A DNA stretch of 64,000 bases from JBAQMG01 sp049302575 (GTDB taxonomy: Bacteria; Bacillota; Desulfitobacteriia; Desulfitobacteriales; Desulfitobacteriaceae). The stretch lies in contig JBAQMG010000029.1 of the NCBI GenBank assembly GCA_049302575.1, positions 1 through 64,000 of the forward strand, in the 5' to 3' direction. Of the stretch, positions 61,628 through 64,000 are shown piece after piece; the first letter of the stretch is position 1; each line of letters begins with the position of its first letter. The notes under the pieces are model-generated. The model was not told the DNA's origin and ran no database searches. It saw nothing but the letters and a program-made list of their open reading frames with translations. Both the position numbers and the translations under genes were made by a program.

Positions 61628-62878
61628 CTACAACGTCGAATGAGCTTTCAAATTCAAAGTGATCTGCGGAACCGATACCATTTCCACCCCAGGTGGAAGC
61701 TGCCAAAAAACTTTGCTATTGGGATAATTACCGGCGGCTAAACCCGATGCATCAACCCATAATTGTAATTGCTCGGGTGTAAGTAACTTCAGAACCTCAG
61801 GCATACCCTGCACACTAACCTCAACAGGCGAAATAGCAGGGTCGAGATCCAAACCATTTGAAACATTTTTAACTGTAACTATGACTCCTGTAAAGGTTTT
61901 TTGAATGATACCAGAACCAATCTGAGCCACAACTGTGAGATTCTTGCCGTCTACCAAGGAAATTCCTTTTGGCAACGACAGCTTATCCACTGAGATTTGA
62001 AAAGCCTTATCCGCTCTAAGATCGGTAATATCTACCGATCCTATCGAGATAGAATCAAGCCCTTTTAAAGAATCAAGCGATCCCCATATTTGAACACTGT
62101 TCGGAACAGGTAATAACGAACGTAAAACCATTCCTTTAGCTGGTGTCCCGATGCTAGTCACCTTTAAGGGAATCAGCTTACTAGCCAGCCCAACTGGTCG
62201 GATCGGAATAATGACCTCGATAGTATTCGGAGAGGCCAGCAAGATATCCACCGTGGGATCAGGCCCAAAAACCGGTTTGCCAAATTTATCTCTAAATAAA
62301 ACCGGACGGGTTATTTGCAACGTATCAGTAGCCCCTGTTACACTTAAATCTACCGTTACTTTTTCCAGCATATTCAAAAGTGTTGCAGGTCCGCGCACAT
62401 TAACCGCTGAAGGCTTAGCCAGCGGATCACTGGCCACAAATCCTGATCCTGAACTACCAGAAATATTGACTACTACCGGTAAAACCTTTTCTTGGATAAC
62501 GTCAAGGTTAAGCGAGAGATTTTCCGGTTGCACTTCTAAAACCTTTATCCCTGTCGGTAAAGTATCCATAGCCACGGGGTAATTCTTTTCCCCAGAAGTC
62601 CCCCCTGACAGATCAACATAAGCTGATAAATCCTTGACATTAAAGCCTGAATAACCCTGCAAGCGTACCTTTACAGAGGGCAATTTAGACATCACAATTA
62701 GATTGGAAGACAATCCTTTGGTTACCAGTGGTACCGTTAACGTCTGATCCACACTCACCTGTTCAGTAGCACCATGATTACTCACCCAGAGCCAAAGAAG
62801 TAAAGCAAAGAACACTGATACTATTTTATAACCGAGATTACGCTTAAGCATTTGACTTAGATCGTCACTTCTACTCAT
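61628..62878 (-). CDS. cdaR: CdaA regulatory protein CdaR (YbbR domains)
   Basis: 416-aa membrane-anchored protein: one N-terminal helix (about 16-33, VSVFFALLLWLWVSNHG) and about four extracytoplasmic YbbR repeats (the recurring VxVRLQGYSG/VNISGSSGSG/VKVTSIGTP/VTVKNVSNG pattern). It regulates the diadenylate cyclase CdaA encoded 3 bases upstream. ATG start. Length within the family. Confidence 0.9.
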   Translation of the reverse strand: MSRSDDLSQMLKRNLGYKIVSVFFALLLWLWVSNHGATEQVSVDQTLTVPLVTKGLSSNLIVMSKLPSVKVRLQGYSGFNVKDLSAYVDLSGGTSGEKNYPVAMDTLPTGIKVLEVQPENLSLNLDVIQEKVLPVVVNISGSSGSGFVASDPLAKPSAVNVRGPATLLNMLEKVTVDLSVTGATDTLQITRPVLFRDKFGKPVFGPDPTVDILLASPNTIEVIIPIRPVGLASKLIPLKVTSIGTPAKGMVLRSLLPVPNSVQIWGSLDSLKGLDSISIGSVDITDLRADKAFQISVDKLSLPKGISLVDGKNLTVVAQIGSGIIQKTFTGVIVTVKNVSNGLDLDPAISPVEVSVQGMPEVLKLLTPEQLQLWVDASGLAAGNYPNSKVFWQLPPGVEMVSVPQITLNLKAHSTL

Positions 62879-62881
62879 GCA

Positions 62882-63694
62882 CTACCACCTCCAAAACGGG
62901 CTGGCAGAAGAAAACATAGCCTTCACTTGTAATTCCCTCATCAACAATTCCCGCAACATTTTGTCGTCTAGAAAACGAATTAAATCACCATTAATTGCCA
63001 GCGATATCGCTCCTGTTTCTTCAGAAATAACGATGACCAATGCATCTGATACCTCGGTCAACCCAATTGCCGCCCTATGCCTAGTACCCAATTCTTTCCC
63101 AATATTAAAATTTTGTGAAAGTGGCAAAAAACAGCCAGCTGCAGCTACTCGATCTCCGCGCAAAATTACAGCACCATCATGCAAGGGAGTATTGGGGATA
63201 AAGATGTTAACCAGAAACTCAGAAGAAACCATTCCATCAATCTTAATACCCGTTTCTATGTAATCTTGAATTCCTGTATCTCGTTCCAAGACGATTAAAG
63301 CCCCGATCCGGTTCTTCGACAAAACCTGGGTACAGCGCACTAACTCCTCAATCAAAATAACAAAAGCCTCAGCTCCTAGGGTTAAGGGATGTCTAGTAAA
63401 GAATCTACCCCGCCCTAATTGTTCTAAAGCCCGACGCAATTCCGGCTGAAAAACCACTGGGAGAGCTACAACCAACATTTCCCAGACTCGATCAAGTATC
63501 CAACTAATCGTATTAAAGTGTAAATAACGAGAAAAATAAGATACTACAATAAGCACGAAAAGCCCCTTTAAAAGTTGGACTGCCCGTGTTCCTTTAATGA
63601 GCATAAGCACCTGATAAAGCACAATCGCTACAACCATAATATCAAGTGCGCTAAGCCAATCAAAAAAACGAAATTGTGATAAAAATTCCGTCAC
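62882..63694 (-). CDS. cdaA: diadenylate cyclase CdaA
   Basis: 270-aa membrane enzyme making cyclic di-AMP from ATP, a signal for potassium and wall homeostasis. Three N-terminal membrane helices (about 12-90) and a DAC domain with the catalytic DGA (173-175) and RHR (205-207). GTG start with GAGGAGG. First gene of the cdaA-cdaR-oxidoreductase-glmM cluster, although a promoter was not pinned down. Confidence 0.93.
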   Translation of the reverse strand: MTEFLSQFRFFDWLSALDIMVVAIVLYQVLMLIKGTRAVQLLKGLFVLIVVSYFSRYLHFNTISWILDRVWEMLVVALPVVFQPELRRALEQLGRGRFFTRHPLTLGAEAFVILIEELVRCTQVLSKNRIGALIVLERDTGIQDYIETGIKIDGMVSSEFLVNIFIPNTPLHDGAVILRGDRVAAAGCFLPLSQNFNIGKELGTRHRAAIGLTEVSDALVIVISEETGAISLAINGDLIRFLDDKMLRELLMRELQVKAMFSSASPFWRW

Positions 63695-63722
63695 GGCTGT
63701 CCTCCTCTCCAGTTTCTTTTAC

Positions 63723-64000
63723 CTAATGCATTGTAATCGCGCCTAGCAGACCAAAACAGCCGGTTAACATCATATCTCCATAGGGTGCAGCTTCGTACCA
63801 GCCTAGAGGTTTAGCCATTGCCCTCCTTGGACCAGTAACCACAACAAACTCCCACCCTGCTGACATCTCAGGGTGTAACGTTGCCCCATGCCCACCTTGG
63901 TTGAAAACTTCCTCATTGGTGAGCTCTGTCGCCTGAAATTTCTGGATCAAGTTTTTCAAAGCACCTAAATCCAAAAATCCTGTATGTTGTTCAAATATAC
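63723..64000 (-). CDS. C-terminal part of an unidentified protein (cut by window edge)
   Basis: The frame is open from the window edge to a stop at 63723 and gives about 92 residues. Notable stretches are EVFNQGGHGATLHPEMSAGW and GWYEAAPYGDMMLTGCFGLL. I do not recognise the family. The Gly/His-rich loop suggests an enzyme, but no function can be claimed. TTG 63974 is in frame but is probably not the start because coding continues upstream of it. Confidence 0.6.
   Translation of the reverse strand, partial: IFEQHTGFLDLGALKNLIQKFQATELTNEEVFNQGGHGATLHPEMSAGWEFVVVTGPRRAMAKPLGWYEAAPYGDMMLTGCFGLLGAITMH

Overview
The window looks like chromosome of an anaerobic, endospore-forming, low-GC Firmicute of the Desulfosporosinus/Desulfitobacterium type (Peptococcaceae in the broad sense). 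The lineage call is an inference. It rests on the sporulation genes spoIIID and spoIID beside mbl, the ywmB-murA-spoIID-spoIIID-mbl order also found in Bacillus, a formate-tetrahydrofolate ligase, G-rich Shine-Dalgarno (SD) sequences of the AAGGGGG kind, heavy use of TTG and GTG starts, and moderately AT-rich sequence. Most genes lie on the minus strand and are housekeeping genes.

Layout. 1-0.9 kb: seven minus-strand tRNA genes (Val, Asp, Phe, Gly, Cys, Leu, Val in transcription order) behind a strong sigma-A promoter. 1-9.7 kb: accessory metabolism (agmatinase, family 2 glycosyltransferase, lipoprotein cyclophilin, zinc-ribbon protein, RluA, an IS256 remnant, MBL-fold hydrolase, carbonic anhydrase, CvfB). 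9.8-24.3 kb: double dynamin DynA, CDGSH protein, DUF2157/GDYXXLXY pair, diguanylate cyclase behind a structured leader, ferritin-like protein, an IMP dehydrogenase of the Tritrichomonas type, acyltransferase, binding-protein-like lipoprotein, HDOD protein and a P-loop ATPase. 24.4-35.2 kb: a division and secretion block (ftsE-ftsX-M23 peptidase-ctpA, split transketolase, prfB with programmed frameshift, secA, hpf, csp). 35.3-40.6 kb: peptide-binding protein, second zinc-ribbon paralogue, comFC-comFA. 40.8-49.7 kb: fabZ, glycosyltransferases, mbl, spoIIID, spoIID, murA, ywmB, a nucleotidyltransferase/HEPN-like pair, radC. 50-57.3 kb: fhs, two DUF881 proteins, ndk, ftsH, tilS. 57.3-58.5 kb: a 1.2 kb gene-free mosaic of short repeats. 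58.5-64 kb: the cyclic-di-AMP module cdaA-cdaR-(FAD oxidoreductase)-glmM and one gene cut by the window edge.

How the genes fit together. FtsEX usually activates an envelope peptidoglycan hydrolase, and the M23/coiled-coil protein directly downstream is the obvious partner. MurA, Mbl, TagA-like, SpoIID, GlmM and CdaA/CdaR all serve wall synthesis or its control. ComFA/ComFC, RadC and DynA relate to DNA uptake, DNA metabolism and membrane maintenance.

The strongest unexplained signals are non-coding. First, a family of intergenic arrays with a strict 7-base period recurs in eight intergenic regions, sits inside the tRNA operon and has run into the 3' ends of two genes and the apparent 5' end of a third. 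Second, a three-way-junction-like leader ending in an intrinsic terminator lies before a diguanylate cyclase gene. Third, three genes (cvfB, tagA-like, DUF2157) keep family-like N-terminal sequence upstream of any canonical start codon; cvfB has a good SD in front of AUU. Fourth, two 25-base hairpins with compensatory base changes lie in the 57-58 kb mosaic.
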